From positions 41,211 to 105,210 of the forward strand of contig JBPOFN010000014.1 in assembly GCA_051251725.1 (NCBI GenBank): 64,000 nucleotides of DNA, in the 5' to 3' direction. The number at the start of each line of letters is the position of its first letter. Position 1 is the stretch's first letter. The DNA is from JALZUE01 sp051251725. GTDB taxonomy: Bacteria > Pseudomonadota > Gammaproteobacteria > Enterobacterales > Alteromonadaceae. The position numbers were made by a program, and so were the translations under genes. Under the pieces are notes generated by a model. That model was not told where the DNA came from, ran no database searches, and saw only the letters and a program-made list of their open reading frames with translations. Of this stretch, positions 16,503 to 24,801 are shown piece by piece.

Positions 16503-17720
16503 TTAAACTACTCGCCCGCACGCTACACCTGAGCTCCATGAAAACTGAAAATTATAGCCGCCGAGCCAGCCGGTTACGTCGATGACTTCGCCGATAAAAA
16601 ATAACCCTTTCGATTTCTTTGCTTCAAAGGTTTTTGAGCTTAATTCGTGGGTGTCTATGCCGCCCAAAGTTACCTCAGCTGTTCTATAACCCTCAGTGCC
16701 ATTGGGTTTTATTTGCCAGTGGTGTAAATAATCGCTGAGCTTGGTAATTTCTTCTTTGCTAAGTTGATTGATGGTTTTGTCGATAATTTCATGCTGGCTA
16801 ACCATGGCTTCAATAAAGCTTTTAGGTAACACGGTTGCAAGCATGTTTTTAAGTGACTTTTTCGGGCTGTCGTCACGCCATTTAGTGATTAATTCAGTGG
16901 TGTTAAATTCGGGTAGTAGGTTAATACTTACATACTGGCCAGCTTGCCAAAATGATGATATTTGTAAAATTGCGGGCCCTGATAAGCCGCGGTGAGTAAA
17001 TAAAATATTCTCTTTAAAACTCACGCCATTTTCACTGCTCACAATAGTGGGGATACTAATACCAGATAAACCGTCAAAGCGTTCTTTGTCAAAATCATGC
17101 AAGGTAAAAGGGACTAATGCAGCGGTAGTGGGTAAAACATTTAAGCCGAACTGCTCTGCTATTTTATAACCGATGGGTGTTGCGCCCAGTTTTGGCATGG
17201 TTAGCCCGCCGCTAGCAACTACGAGCGATGCACATTCGTAACTCCCGTTGTTGGTGTCAACGCGGTAGCCGACGGTAGTTTTTGTTATGGTGTTAACTTC
17301 GCTACGTAATTCAACTTTTGCCCCTGCCCATTCACATTCGGTCATCAAAATGTCAACGATATCTTGCGCGCTATTGTCGCAAAATAATTGCCCTAAGGTT
17401 TTATGATGATAGGCAAGGCCGTGGCGGTCGACTAATTCGATAAAGTCTTGCGCGGTATAACGGCTTAACGCTGATTTTACAAAGTGCGGATTTTGGCATA
17501 GGTAGTTATCGGGGCTGGCGCTTTCGTTGGTAAAGTTACAGCGTCCGCCACCAGAAATTAAAATTTTTCGGCCGGGTTTTTTACCCATATCAAGCACGAT
17601 AACATCTCGACCACTGTAGCCCGCTTGCGCTGCACACATTAAGCCAGCAGCACCAGCACCAATAATAAGAACGTCAGTTGTAATCACACTTAATTTACCC
17701 GAATAAAATTTCGAGCTCAT
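16503..17720 (-). CDS. HI0933-family NAD(P)/FAD-dependent flavoprotein (YhiN-like)
   Basis: A 405-residue member of the HI0933/YhiN flavoprotein family (BaiN-related), of poorly defined physiological role. It has an N-terminal Rossmann FAD site (IIGAGAAGLMCAAQAG), the family signatures GKKPGRKILISGGGRCNFTN and VVASGGLTMPKLGATPIGYKIAEQFG, and the C-terminal FAD-contacting GEVIDVTGWLGGYNFQFSWSS. All hallmarks are intact. It leads a two-gene unit with the DUF6933-like gene one base downstream. A pseudogene fragment of its own 3' end lies about 1.1 kb downstream. The substrate is unknown; reductases of this family are reported to act on steroid-like enones in gut bacteria, but that need not apply here. 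Confidence 0.9.
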   Translation of the reverse strand: MSSKFYSGKLSVITTDVLIIGAGAAGLMCAAQAGYSGRDVIVLDMGKKPGRKILISGGGRCNFTNESASPDNYLCQNPHFVKSALSRYTAQDFIELVDRHGLAYHHKTLGQLFCDNSAQDIVDILMTECEWAGAKVELRSEVNTITKTTVGYRVDTNNGSYECASLVVASGGLTMPKLGATPIGYKIAEQFGLNVLPTTAALVPFTLHDFDKERFDGLSGISIPTIVSSENGVSFKENILFTHRGLSGPAILQISSFWQAGQYVSINLLPEFNTTELITKWRDDSPKKSLKNMLATVLPKSFIEAMVSQHEIIDKTINQLSKEEITKLSDYLHHWQIKPNGTEGYRTAEVTLGGIDTHELSSKTFEAKKSKGLFFIGEVIDVTGWLGGYNFQFSWSSGVACGRVV

Positions 17721-18001
17721 TATAAAGCATTTTAGCTAGGCTGCTAGAAATGCTTATCAGCGCGATAAAATGGGTAACACTCAATAACATTAAACAACAA
17801 TAATTAACAAAAGTTAAGTCTATGATTGCCGTGAATATTTTATTTCATCCGCGGTATGAGAAAGATAAAGAAGTGTAAAATTTTATTTATTTAGCGAACT
17901 TTATGACTTGTTTACTCGTCTACCTGCTGTAAATAACGTTGGCACCACAGATCACGTTATTTAACTTTTGAATACCCGCATTAATTTTATAAGGTTTATA
18001 C

Positions 18002-19513
18002 ATGTATTTAACAAAACATTTAAGCGTGTTTGGTAATTTTTGCCAAAAATCGAGCATGATGGTTTTTCTCTCTATTTTACTGGTGACAGGTTGCGACTCA
18101 TCAAGTAGCGATGATGATAGTGAGGGCGGTTTACGTTTTTATAATATTTCGAAAAATTCGCCGGCAATTTATTTAACTGTTGATGAAGACTTAACTGATG
18201 AAGACGATGACGCTTTTGAAAAAACTTATACCGGGGTTAGTTTTACCGCGATAAGTGCTTATACCAGTATTGGTACTGGCGAATACGCTTATGAAATTGC
18301 ATATCAAAGTGATGACAGTAAATCACGTGAAGATCTGAGCATTATTAATGAGGGCAGCATTAATATTATTAATGAAAGTACTCAGTTGATGGTGTTGAGC
18401 GCAGGTGTTAATGACCCTGTAGTGACAGTATTCGATATTCCACTGATTGATGATGATATTGACGACGATGATGACCTTTTTAATTTACGTTTATTGAATA
18501 TGGTTGGCGCGAATGATGTGGTTAATTTGTATGTTTCAAAAGACGATGAAACCTTCAATGAAGCACAATTAATTGGTCAACTTAATGAAGGTGTGCTGTC
18601 AGATAATGTTAAATACGAACAAGACACTTATATATTTTATATTACTGATCCTGAAACTGGTGAGGTGATTTTTCAATCAGATGAAGTGATATTTGCTTAT
18701 GCTTCTCAGTATATTATTGTTGTTCGCGAAAATACCGCAGCGGGTGATTCCCCATATGTTATTGATAGAATTTCAAACTCAGCGGTTACTGAATATATTG
18801 ATGTGCAAACGGAAAGTAATTTACGGGTTTTTAATGCGGTTGAGCAACATTATTTAGTGCCTGATTATACTGGAGATTTATCTTTAAAATTTACCAGTAT
18901 TGAAAACTCGGTCGCGATAGACTCACTTAGTTTTGGTGAATTCAGCACTACTCAGCAGCAGCAAAGTGGTGACTACACTATCGATTTAACCATTGCAGGT
19001 ACAGAGCAGTACTTGTTGGCGAACCATTTATTTACCTTACCGCAAAATACCGATAAAACTGTTTTTTTCTATTTAGAAGAAGAAAATATTGATGATGATA
19101 ATGATGGCGATTTTGATGAAAACAACGACGGTATTATTGATGAAGTTGAGGTAAATATTCACTCGTTAATCGTTGAAAATAGCAATAATCAAAGTATTTA
19201 TGACCATCAAATCAAGATTATTAACTTAATCGATAATGATGATTTTGATTATGTGCAGGTTTATTTTGTCAAGAGCAATGAGTTGATCGACACCGCTTCT
19301 TATAAAACTATTGCTGCTTATGCGAAAAATACCAATATCACTTTGTTAAATAATACCTACAAAGCTTATGTGGTCGCGAAAAGTGGTAGTAGTGATATTA
19401 TCTTGAATTCGTTTGAATTGACTTTGAATGAAGAATCAACCGAGCAATTTATGATTTTACAAACCGACGAAACAGCACCAAGCGGCTATCGTGTCTCAAT
19501 CTCAGCTCAGTAG
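18002..19513 (+). CDS. Asp-rich DUF4397-like lipoprotein
   Basis: A 503-residue surface or periplasmic lipoprotein. The lipobox LVTGC places the acylated Cys at residue 31; the ATG at 18002 keeps the positively charged Lys needed before the hydrophobic core, which a start at Met19 or Met20 would lose. The mature protein is very acidic. Repeated segments such as RFYNISKNSPAIYLTVD, LRLLNMVGANDVVNLYVSKD and LRVFNAVEQHYL have the NxxxxxxxVDVYV-like pattern of DUF4397 beta-sandwich repeats, so I read three or four such modules. DNDGDFDENNDGIIDE near residue 370 resembles calcium-binding Asp loops of EF-hand or thrombospondin type 3 form. It is followed after 58 bases by an orphan response regulator. 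A structural or ion-responsive surface role is likely but unproven. Confidence 0.8.
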   Translation: MYLTKHLSVFGNFCQKSSMMVFLSILLVTGCDSSSSDDDSEGGLRFYNISKNSPAIYLTVDEDLTDEDDDAFEKTYTGVSFTAISAYTSIGTGEYAYEIAYQSDDSKSREDLSIINEGSINIINESTQLMVLSAGVNDPVVTVFDIPLIDDDIDDDDDLFNLRLLNMVGANDVVNLYVSKDDETFNEAQLIGQLNEGVLSDNVKYEQDTYIFYITDPETGEVIFQSDEVIFAYASQYIIVVRENTAAGDSPYVIDRISNSAVTEYIDVQTESNLRVFNAVEQHYLVPDYTGDLSLKFTSIENSVAIDSLSFGEFSTTQQQQSGDYTIDLTIAGTEQYLLANHLFTLPQNTDKTVFFYLEEENIDDDNDGDFDENNDGIIDEVEVNIHSLIVENSNNQSIYDHQIKIINLIDNDDFDYVQVYFVKSNELIDTASYKTIAAYAKNTNITLLNNTYKAYVVAKSGSSDIILNSFELTLNEESTEQFMILQTDETAPSGYRVSISAQ

Positions 19514-19571
19514 TGCTGGCTTTTATCAGCTAGGTTTATCATCAAATTAATTAAGTGATTTTAAGAATTCT

Positions 19572-20249
19572 ATGAATAATAACTTGTTAGTTTTATCTGA
19601 CTCATTAGGTTTTACAGCACCCTTGACGGCGAATAATATAACCACTAGCGTTTGTTGCTCGCCAAGTGAGGTGTTAAAAAAGTGTGCGGTGAAAAAGTAC
19701 GATTTGATCATGATTGATTTACGCAAGGATAGTGGTTATTTATTGGATGTTATCCGCTACCTGCGTAAAAAAACTAATATTGTGATTTGGCTACTAACTG
19801 CCGAGCTAAAACCAACTAATATTATTGAATTTTTACAAACCGGAGCTGATAACTGCTTTGCTAAAAAAACCAGTAAACAGGAATTGCAGGTGCGAATTGA
19901 CGCTTTTTTCAGACGTAAAAATATTGCGGGTGGTGTGGCTGAAATTAACAAGCTCATTATTGATGAATTGTCATTATGTTTAGCAAGCCGAGAGTTGAAG
20001 TTCATGGGCGAAAATATTCAGATCACCGCGATTGAATTTGAATTGTTACAGCTGCTAATGTCGAATATTAATCGTGTGGTTTCGCGCGGCGATATTGCTG
20101 AAAATATCTTTAATCGTAATTTGGTTTATTGCAGTAAAAGCGTCAATATGCACATTTCTAATATTCGTAAAAAGCTTAATAGCTTAAATCACCATGAATA
20201 TATTAAAACGGTGCGTGGTAATGGCTACGTTTTTGTTTCTGCTGCGTAA
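19572..20249 (+). CDS. OmpR-family response regulator (orphan)
   Basis: A 225-residue two-domain response regulator. The receiver domain (1-115) keeps the phospho-acceptor Asp49 in LIMIDLRKD, the switch Thr76 in WLLTA and the Lys98 in FAKKT, but has only one acidic residue in the N-terminal pocket (Asp10 in LVLSDS), so its phosphorylation chemistry may be altered. The C-terminal winged-helix domain (about 125-225) shows the OmpR pattern TAIEFELLQLLM, KSVNMHISNIRKKL and IKTVRGNGYVFV. No histidine kinase gene is adjacent, and the neighbours are the Asp-rich lipoprotein upstream and a DUF2937 gene downstream. It may control the lipoprotein gene (inference from adjacency). Confidence 0.9.
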   Translation: MNNNLLVLSDSLGFTAPLTANNITTSVCCSPSEVLKKCAVKKYDLIMIDLRKDSGYLLDVIRYLRKKTNIVIWLLTAELKPTNIIEFLQTGADNCFAKKTSKQELQVRIDAFFRRKNIAGGVAEINKLIIDELSLCLASRELKFMGENIQITAIEFELLQLLMSNINRVVSRGDIAENIFNRNLVYCSKSVNMHISNIRKKLNSLNHHEYIKTVRGNGYVFVSAA

Positions 20250-20372
20250 GCTGGTTATTGTGTTGAAGATCAGCCGTTATTAATAGCGGCTGATTTATTT
20301 AGCGCTTTATTAAGTGCTGATCTAGGAGTAAATTATTAATCATAACTTTTATCTGGTGTCAGTGTTTAATTT

Positions 20373-20927
20373 ATGATGTTTTTTCATAAGCTTTTCGAAT
20401 ATATCAAATTAGTCATTTTTGTTGGGGCTATTTTAGTTGGCATTCAAGTGCCAGGTTTTGTCGATCAGTATGGAAAAAATTTAACGGCGCGAGTGTCTGA
20501 ATCAGAACATAGCATTGCCGCTTTTCAAGCTGACGCGGATAAATACTTTGCCGGCGATTTAACCCGCTTGCTTGACCATTATCAACGCCAAGCGGATCCC
20601 GTAATAATTGCTGGTGGAGCCAGTATTGGTAGCTTAGTGGCGCGTAATGTTTTGTTAACGCAAGCTTTGCAGTCATTTAACCAGTCTATTCATAGTCCTT
20701 ATATGCAAGTTTTTTTACAGCCGGTTAAGGAAATACGCACTGAGGTGTGGCAAAACTATAACTATACCGTGGTATTAAATGTCGACTCGATTGTTATCGG
20801 GATTTTAGTCGCAATTTTATTATTGGCGTTATTTGAAATGTCGCTATTTAGCTGCGCTGTGGTTTGTAAAAAATGCTTAAATTTGAACAATAAAAAAGGA
20901 GCTAAAAAGCCCCTTCATCAACATTAA
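20373..20927 (+). CDS. DUF2937 family membrane protein
   Basis: A 184-residue inner-membrane protein with an N-terminal transmembrane helix (about residues 8-28, KLVIFVGAILVGIQVPGF) and a C-terminal one (about 136-160), separated by a helical periplasmic domain. The overall pattern, including GFVDQYGKNLTARVSESEHSIA and the LxxHYQ segment, matches DUF2937, a proteobacterial family of unknown function. The last 20 residues are cytoplasmic, contain Cys residues and are basic. It is transcribed in the same direction as the response regulator 123 bases upstream, but enough space exists for a separate promoter. Confidence 0.8.
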   Translation: MMFFHKLFEYIKLVIFVGAILVGIQVPGFVDQYGKNLTARVSESEHSIAAFQADADKYFAGDLTRLLDHYQRQADPVIIAGGASIGSLVARNVLLTQALQSFNQSIHSPYMQVFLQPVKEIRTEVWQNYNYTVVLNVDSIVIGILVAILLLALFEMSLFSCAVVCKKCLNLNNKKGAKKPLHQH

Positions 20928-20935
20928 CCTTTATT

Positions 20936-20953
20936 GGCTAGTTTTTGCTAGCC
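20936..20953. terminator. Small hairpin between convergent DUF2937 and ferritin genes
   Basis: GGCTAG and CTAGCC form a 6-bp stem with a 6-base T-rich loop, placed between the two convergent stop codons. There is no good U-tract on either strand, so function as a terminator is uncertain. Confidence 0.35.
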
Positions 20954-20980
20954 CCAAATTAGCTAAATTAATCAGCTGTT

Positions 20981-21502
20981 TTAGTCGGTCATAATGCTGC
21001 CATTGCTACCGTTTTTTGCCATTTCTGCTAAATCTTTATCAACAAAGAATAAGGCGTGTCCGTCGTGGCCGACTAAATTAATTTTGTCTAAAACACTTTT
21101 GAATAATGTTTCTTCTTCATGCTGCTCAGCAACATACCACTGCAAGAAGTTAAAAGTAGAATAGTCTTGATTGGTAAATGCTTCATGCGCTAACGAATTA
21201 ATGCGCTCAGTGATCAAACATTCATGCTCGTAAGTTTTTTCAAAAATATCAGCTAACGATTCAAACTCATGTGGCGGCGCGTCAATCGCACCTAAAATAG
21301 GTAATGCGCCAGTTTCACTTACATAAGTGAATAAGCGGGTCATGTGATCCATTTCTTCAGCAGCATGTTTACGCATAAAAGCAGCAGCACCTTCAAAGCC
21401 TTGTTCTTCACACCAAGCACTCATTTGTAAATATAAGTTTGATGAATAGAACTCTAAATTAATTTGAGTGTTGAGTTTCTCAACCATAGGTGCTTTTAAC
21501 AT
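20981..21502 (-). CDS. ftnA: Bacterial non-heme ferritin
   Basis: A 173-residue ferritin that oxidises Fe(II) and stores it as a mineral in a 24-subunit cage in the cytoplasm. The ferroxidase-centre residues are visible: Glu in NLEFYSSNLYLQM, ExxxH in AAEEMDHMTRLF and Gln/Glu residues in YVAEQHEEETLF. Length matches FtnA, and there is no heme-ligating Met as in bacterioferritin. I took the ATG at 21500-21502 because AAGAGA lies at good spacing before it and the protein then starts at MLKAPMVEKLN; an upstream in-frame start would add ten non-conserved residues. A Fur-box-like sequence lies about 100 bp upstream, which fits iron control. A peroxiredoxin gene is next upstream on the same strand. 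Confidence 0.93.
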   Translation of the reverse strand: MLKAPMVEKLNTQINLEFYSSNLYLQMSAWCEEQGFEGAAAFMRKHAAEEMDHMTRLFTYVSETGALPILGAIDAPPHEFESLADIFEKTYEHECLITERINSLAHEAFTNQDYSTFNFLQWYVAEQHEEETLFKSVLDKINLVGHDGHALFFVDKDLAEMAKNGSNGSIMTD

Positions 21503-21599
21503 GATAAATCTCTTTTGGTAAAAATTGAGCAAATTCTGCCTGTTTTAAACTAAAATCGCAAGCATTTAAATATAAAAAAGACAATAAAAACAGTAAGAT

Positions 21600-21623
21600 A
21601 TAATGATAATCGTTTTTATTATC
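21600..21623. promoter_or_regulatory. Fur-box-like sequence upstream of ferritin
   Basis: ATAATGATAATCG followed by ATTATC resembles the Fur hexamer series GATAAT-GATAAT-CATTATC, with the third unit inverted and displaced by several T bases. It lies about 100 bp upstream of the ferritin start and 30 bp past the stop of the peroxiredoxin gene, so ferritin is the natural target. Confidence 0.45.
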
Positions 21624-21651
21624 TTTATGAACTAAGTTCGTAATCGCGTTG

Positions 21652-22125
21652 TTATAATGCGGCTAAAACTGTTTCGGCTTTACTTGCTTCAAATTCTTTA
21701 GGTTTTTCAACAAATAAGCTGGTTACTACACCATCGTCAACAATCATGGCATAACGTTGAGAGCGTAAACCGCCAAAAGCAGCCGTATCCATTTCAAGTC
21801 CTAATGATTTAGTAAAGCTACCATCGCCGTCAGCTAACATCATTAGGTTTTCAGCATTTTGTGCTTTGCCCCATGCTTCCATAACAAAAGCATCGTTTAC
21901 GGCTAAGCAAATAATAGCGTCAACGCCTTTTGCTTTAAATTCGTCAAAGTTAACAACATAGCCGGGTAAATGTGCTTCAGAGCATGTTGGAGTAAATGCC
22001 CCTGGTACGGCAAACAAAACTACTTTTTTATCTGAGAAAAATTCTAGCGTATTGTAAGTGTTCATTTCGCCATTTTTACGTTCTTGTAATTGGCCTTCTG
22101 GTATTGGTTGGCTTGCTTGGATCAT
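21652..22125 (-). CDS. Peroxiredoxin, Prx5 type
   Basis: A 157-residue cytoplasmic peroxiredoxin of the Prx5/hybrid-Prx5 class that reduces hydroperoxides using glutathione or glutaredoxin. The peroxidatic Cys48 lies in PGAFTPTCSEAHLPGY, with the conserved Thr/Pro/Arg surroundings and the Arg in LRSQRYAMIVDDG. There is no fused glutaredoxin domain, unlike the long hybrid form of Haemophilus and Vibrio. The start at 22125 gives the usual N-terminus and lies 12 bases after the stop of a small Cys-rich protein gene, suggesting a two-gene unit. Nearness to ferritin gives a local iron/peroxide defence group. Confidence 0.9.
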   Translation of the reverse strand: MIQASQPIPEGQLQERKNGEMNTYNTLEFFSDKKVVLFAVPGAFTPTCSEAHLPGYVVNFDEFKAKGVDAIICLAVNDAFVMEAWGKAQNAENLMMLADGDGSFTKSLGLEMDTAAFGGLRSQRYAMIVDDGVVTSLFVEKPKEFEASKAETVLAAL

Positions 22126-22137
22126 TGGGGTTCCTAT

Positions 22138-22293
22138 TTAATGTAGGTTTATGGGTTTACATAAAAAGCCTTTGTCATGTGCTACGCGCGCGCAGTCTTT
22201 ACAAAGGTATCTTGGCTTATCGACAATCTGAATTAATTCGTGGACATTTTTTTCAATGTCTTTTTTTTTCCACTTACATAGTGATTTGGCCAT
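22138..22293 (-). CDS. Small Cys-containing protein, 51 residues
   Basis: A short basic protein starting MAKSLCKWKKKDIEKN and ending CKDCARVAHDKGFLCKPINLH. The CxxC pair, a further Cys nine residues later and one near the N-terminus could bind zinc. The ATG at 22291-22293 is preceded by a strong GGAGG site; an upstream start would add 24 residues that cross that ribosome site. It lies 12 bases before the peroxiredoxin gene, so the two are probably co-transcribed. I have a general impression of similar short proteins in related genomes but know no function. Confidence 0.7.
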   Translation of the reverse strand: MAKSLCKWKKKDIEKNVHELIQIVDKPRYLCKDCARVAHDKGFLCKPINLH

Positions 22294-22381
22294 ATTGCTG
22301 CCTCCACTAATTAACTTGAGATAAGTGTAGATGAATTCACGAGCTAACGCATCAGCTCGTGTCATATTTAATGGTAAGATT

Positions 22382-24337
22382 TTATGAAGTTTTGAGGGTT
22401 AGGTTAATGTCTTGTACTTGCGCGGCGACATCTTGAGAAATATTTTCAGCAAGTTTGCGTGAGTTGTTAACTTCGGTATTTACGCTCGACATTGCTTGTT
22501 CAAAATTAGCAAAATGTAGACGCTGTTGGTTAATATGCTCTAATGAGTTTTGTGCCACACTCGCTGAGGTAATTGCTTGGCGCACTACATTTTCGGCATT
22601 GTCTTTTAATAATGCGGCAATTTCTTTTTGCTGACTCGAAGCACTCTCAATACCAAAGATATTATTCTCTAGTGCTTTGCTTGCCTGATTTAAGTGCGCT
22701 AATCCCTCGCTCACTTGCTTTAATGACTCTTGTGTTTTACCTGCTAGCTTACGCACTTCGTCAGCGACTACCGAGAAGCCACGGCCATGTTCGCCTGCTC
22801 GAGCGGCTTCAATGGCAGCATTAAGCGCTAATAAATTGGTTTGATCGGCAATTGAACTGATCACTTCAAGAATTAATCCAACACTATCAACCGATTGGGT
22901 TAATGAAATAATGGCTTCTTTGCCTGATTGCGCTGCCAGGTTAGTCGCTTCGCTGGCGGTTAATACTTCGCTAACTTGCGCTTGGCTGTTGTTCATCGCC
23001 CCTTGAGTTGCTTGTGCGTTTTCTACTACTTGCTGTGATAAGGTATTAACTGTGTCAGTCACCTGTGTTAACGCGCGCATAATTTCGTCAACCGCTAATA
23101 AATGTTCAGAGGTGCTCGATGATGAATTGAGAATATGTTGGGCTTGGTTTTCCATCGTTTGCATTGCGTTCGAAACTAAATTTAACTGCTGCGCTTTTTG
23201 TTCATCTTCTTCGGCCAATTTACTTACCATTAAGTTAAAACTCCCGGCGATTTGACCTAGTTCGGTTTTAGCTTGAATACCGGTAATATTATCAACGCGC
23301 CCTTCTGTGACGAGGGTGACAAAGCTATCGCGTAGTTTACGCAGTGGATTTAGCACCACGCTGCGCATTAACCAATAATTAGTCGCTAAAAACACCACTA
23401 AAAATAATAATAGCCCGGTAACAATTAACGACAAAGTTGAGTTAATTGCCTGTTGTTCGGCGCTGATCGCTTGTTCAGCGGTAAGAATAATAGTTTCGAG
23501 CTTTTTTACTTCTTGGCTTAATAAGGTTAAGCCAGCTTTTCTTTGTTTAGCTAAGGTTAGCGTATTTGATAATTCGCTATTGTAACGACTGGCCAGCGAC
23601 TGTAATTCACTTAAAACATCGGCGCTCAAATCTTCGGGTTCGTCGTCATCTAATAATAAGTCGTCGTCATCGACATCGTCTGCTGACGGGTAAATGGCCA
23701 AAGCCGGAAAGTGATTAAGTGCTTGGCTGTTGCGGTTTAATTGAGCGATCACTTGGTGAATGTGGTTGGTATTATATTCTTCACTGGCAAATAGCTGTTC
23801 GCGAGCATTTATTAGTTCATGTAAGGTTTTTGAGATGCGGCTGGTAGCGGCTAAGTAAGACAAAAGCTGGGCATTATTTAAGGACTTACTTTGCCCGGCA
23901 AAGGTCGTTAGGTTATTGCTTAATGACACCATGCCTTGTTCACTATTACGTAATAACGCATATGGGTCGCCACTTAGCTTACCTAAAGCGCGAAACTTCA
24001 CTTCTAAATCGTTATTTAATTGTGTTGTATTAGCGATAATTTGTTGTTCAAAATCAGGAAGTTTCAACTTTTTAGCGCTGCTTTGAATTGCTGATAATTG
24101 TTTGCTTGCCACGGTTAATAAACTAGCGTCGCCTGATTGTAAATAGCTAGCAATGGTGCGATATAATTTCACCGTGGCTAATGACTTTAAGGCTTGATAT
24201 TCATCTTGTTGATCACGACTTTCAGTCAGCGTAGTAACAACATGGTACATAGTGGCGACAAAAATGACGGCAAATGCACTAATAGCAATAACAGATATAC
24301 GAGAAAAACTGGAAACACGCACGAGTAAAAACCTCAT
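22382..24337 (-). CDS. Methyl-accepting chemotaxis protein
   Basis: A chemoreceptor of about 651 residues. There is an N-terminal membrane helix (about 8-30), a helical periplasmic sensor region (to about 305), a second helix (about 308-335), a HAMP domain and a signalling domain whose hairpin tip contains SIADQTNLLALNAAIEAARAGEHGRGFSVVADEVRKLA. I start at the ATG at 24337; the in-frame TTG at 24379 would give an unusual N-terminus. The sensor region contains a strongly acidic patch (about residues 230-250) with runs such as ADDVDDDDLLLDDDEPED, which is unusual and could bind divalent cations. No che genes are nearby, so it is a dispersed receptor feeding a chemotaxis array. Confidence 0.92.
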   Translation of the reverse strand: MRFLLVRVSSFSRISVIAISAFAVIFVATMYHVVTTLTESRDQQDEYQALKSLATVKLYRTIASYLQSGDASLLTVASKQLSAIQSSAKKLKLPDFEQQIIANTTQLNNDLEVKFRALGKLSGDPYALLRNSEQGMVSLSNNLTTFAGQSKSLNNAQLLSYLAATSRISKTLHELINAREQLFASEEYNTNHIHQVIAQLNRNSQALNHFPALAIYPSADDVDDDDLLLDDDEPEDLSADVLSELQSLASRYNSELSNTLTLAKQRKAGLTLLSQEVKKLETIILTAEQAISAEQQAINSTLSLIVTGLLLFLVVFLATNYWLMRSVVLNPLRKLRDSFVTLVTEGRVDNITGIQAKTELGQIAGSFNLMVSKLAEEDEQKAQQLNLVSNAMQTMENQAQHILNSSSSTSEHLLAVDEIMRALTQVTDTVNTLSQQVVENAQATQGAMNNSQAQVSEVLTASEATNLAAQSGKEAIISLTQSVDSVGLILEVISSIADQTNLLALNAAIEAARAGEHGRGFSVVADEVRKLAGKTQESLKQVSEGLAHLNQASKALENNIFGIESASSQQKEIAALLKDNAENVVRQAITSASVAQNSLEHINQQRLHFANFEQAMSSVNTEVNNSRKLAENISQDVAAQVQDINLTLKTS

Positions 24338-24465
24338 AATAGAAAATCGCAGCCTGAGTGTGCTATATAAATATGACAACCGTGTTACGGTTTTGTGACG
24401 GATTGATTACATAGGAATGAACGTTGAAACTATGCTAAACCTCTACGGTTAAGTGATTTTCCTGC

Positions 24466-24792
24466 TTAATTCGTGATCAGGTTTTGTTGCATTATCTCAA
24501 TAACGTTACCGACGATTAACTCGTTTAGTGGTAATTTTGACGAAGAAAAAATATCGCCGACTTTATTTCCTAACGCAATTTCAACAGCATCGGGTTGGTT
24601 ATCATGTAATAAAAACACGATCTTTTTATCGGCAGCAGGGCAGTCAATGGTCACAGCATCAGCAGGAATGCCTTGATTGCGTAGGGCTTTGTCTAAGATG
24701 CCGATTAAGGTGTCGATATGCTTGTATTGCTGAGAAAAAACATCGTTAGCTTTGGCAATGGTTTCAGCAACACTGTTTAACGGTTCTTTCAT
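24466..24792 (-). CDS. Hypothetical protein upstream-linked to rsmJ
   Basis: A 108-residue soluble protein with no membrane segment. It begins with an amphipathic helix (LNSVAETIAKANDVFSQQYKHIDTLIGILDKAL), continues through two short strands (VTIDCPAAD and KIVFLLHD) and ends in a helix. It lies 9 bases after the stop of rsmJ on the same strand and so belongs to the tag-rsmJ unit. I do not recognise the family. Confidence 0.7.
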   Translation of the reverse strand: MKEPLNSVAETIAKANDVFSQQYKHIDTLIGILDKALRNQGIPADAVTIDCPAADKKIVFLLHDNQPDAVEIALGNKVGDIFSSSKLPLNELIVGNVIEIMQQNLITN

Positions 24793-24801
24793 TTTTACCC
24801 T

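Noticed and set aside
24338..24379. Longer N-terminus of the chemoreceptor
   Set aside because: It begins at TTG, has no ribosome site and adds residues before a normal start of the membrane helix; the ATG at 24337 is better.
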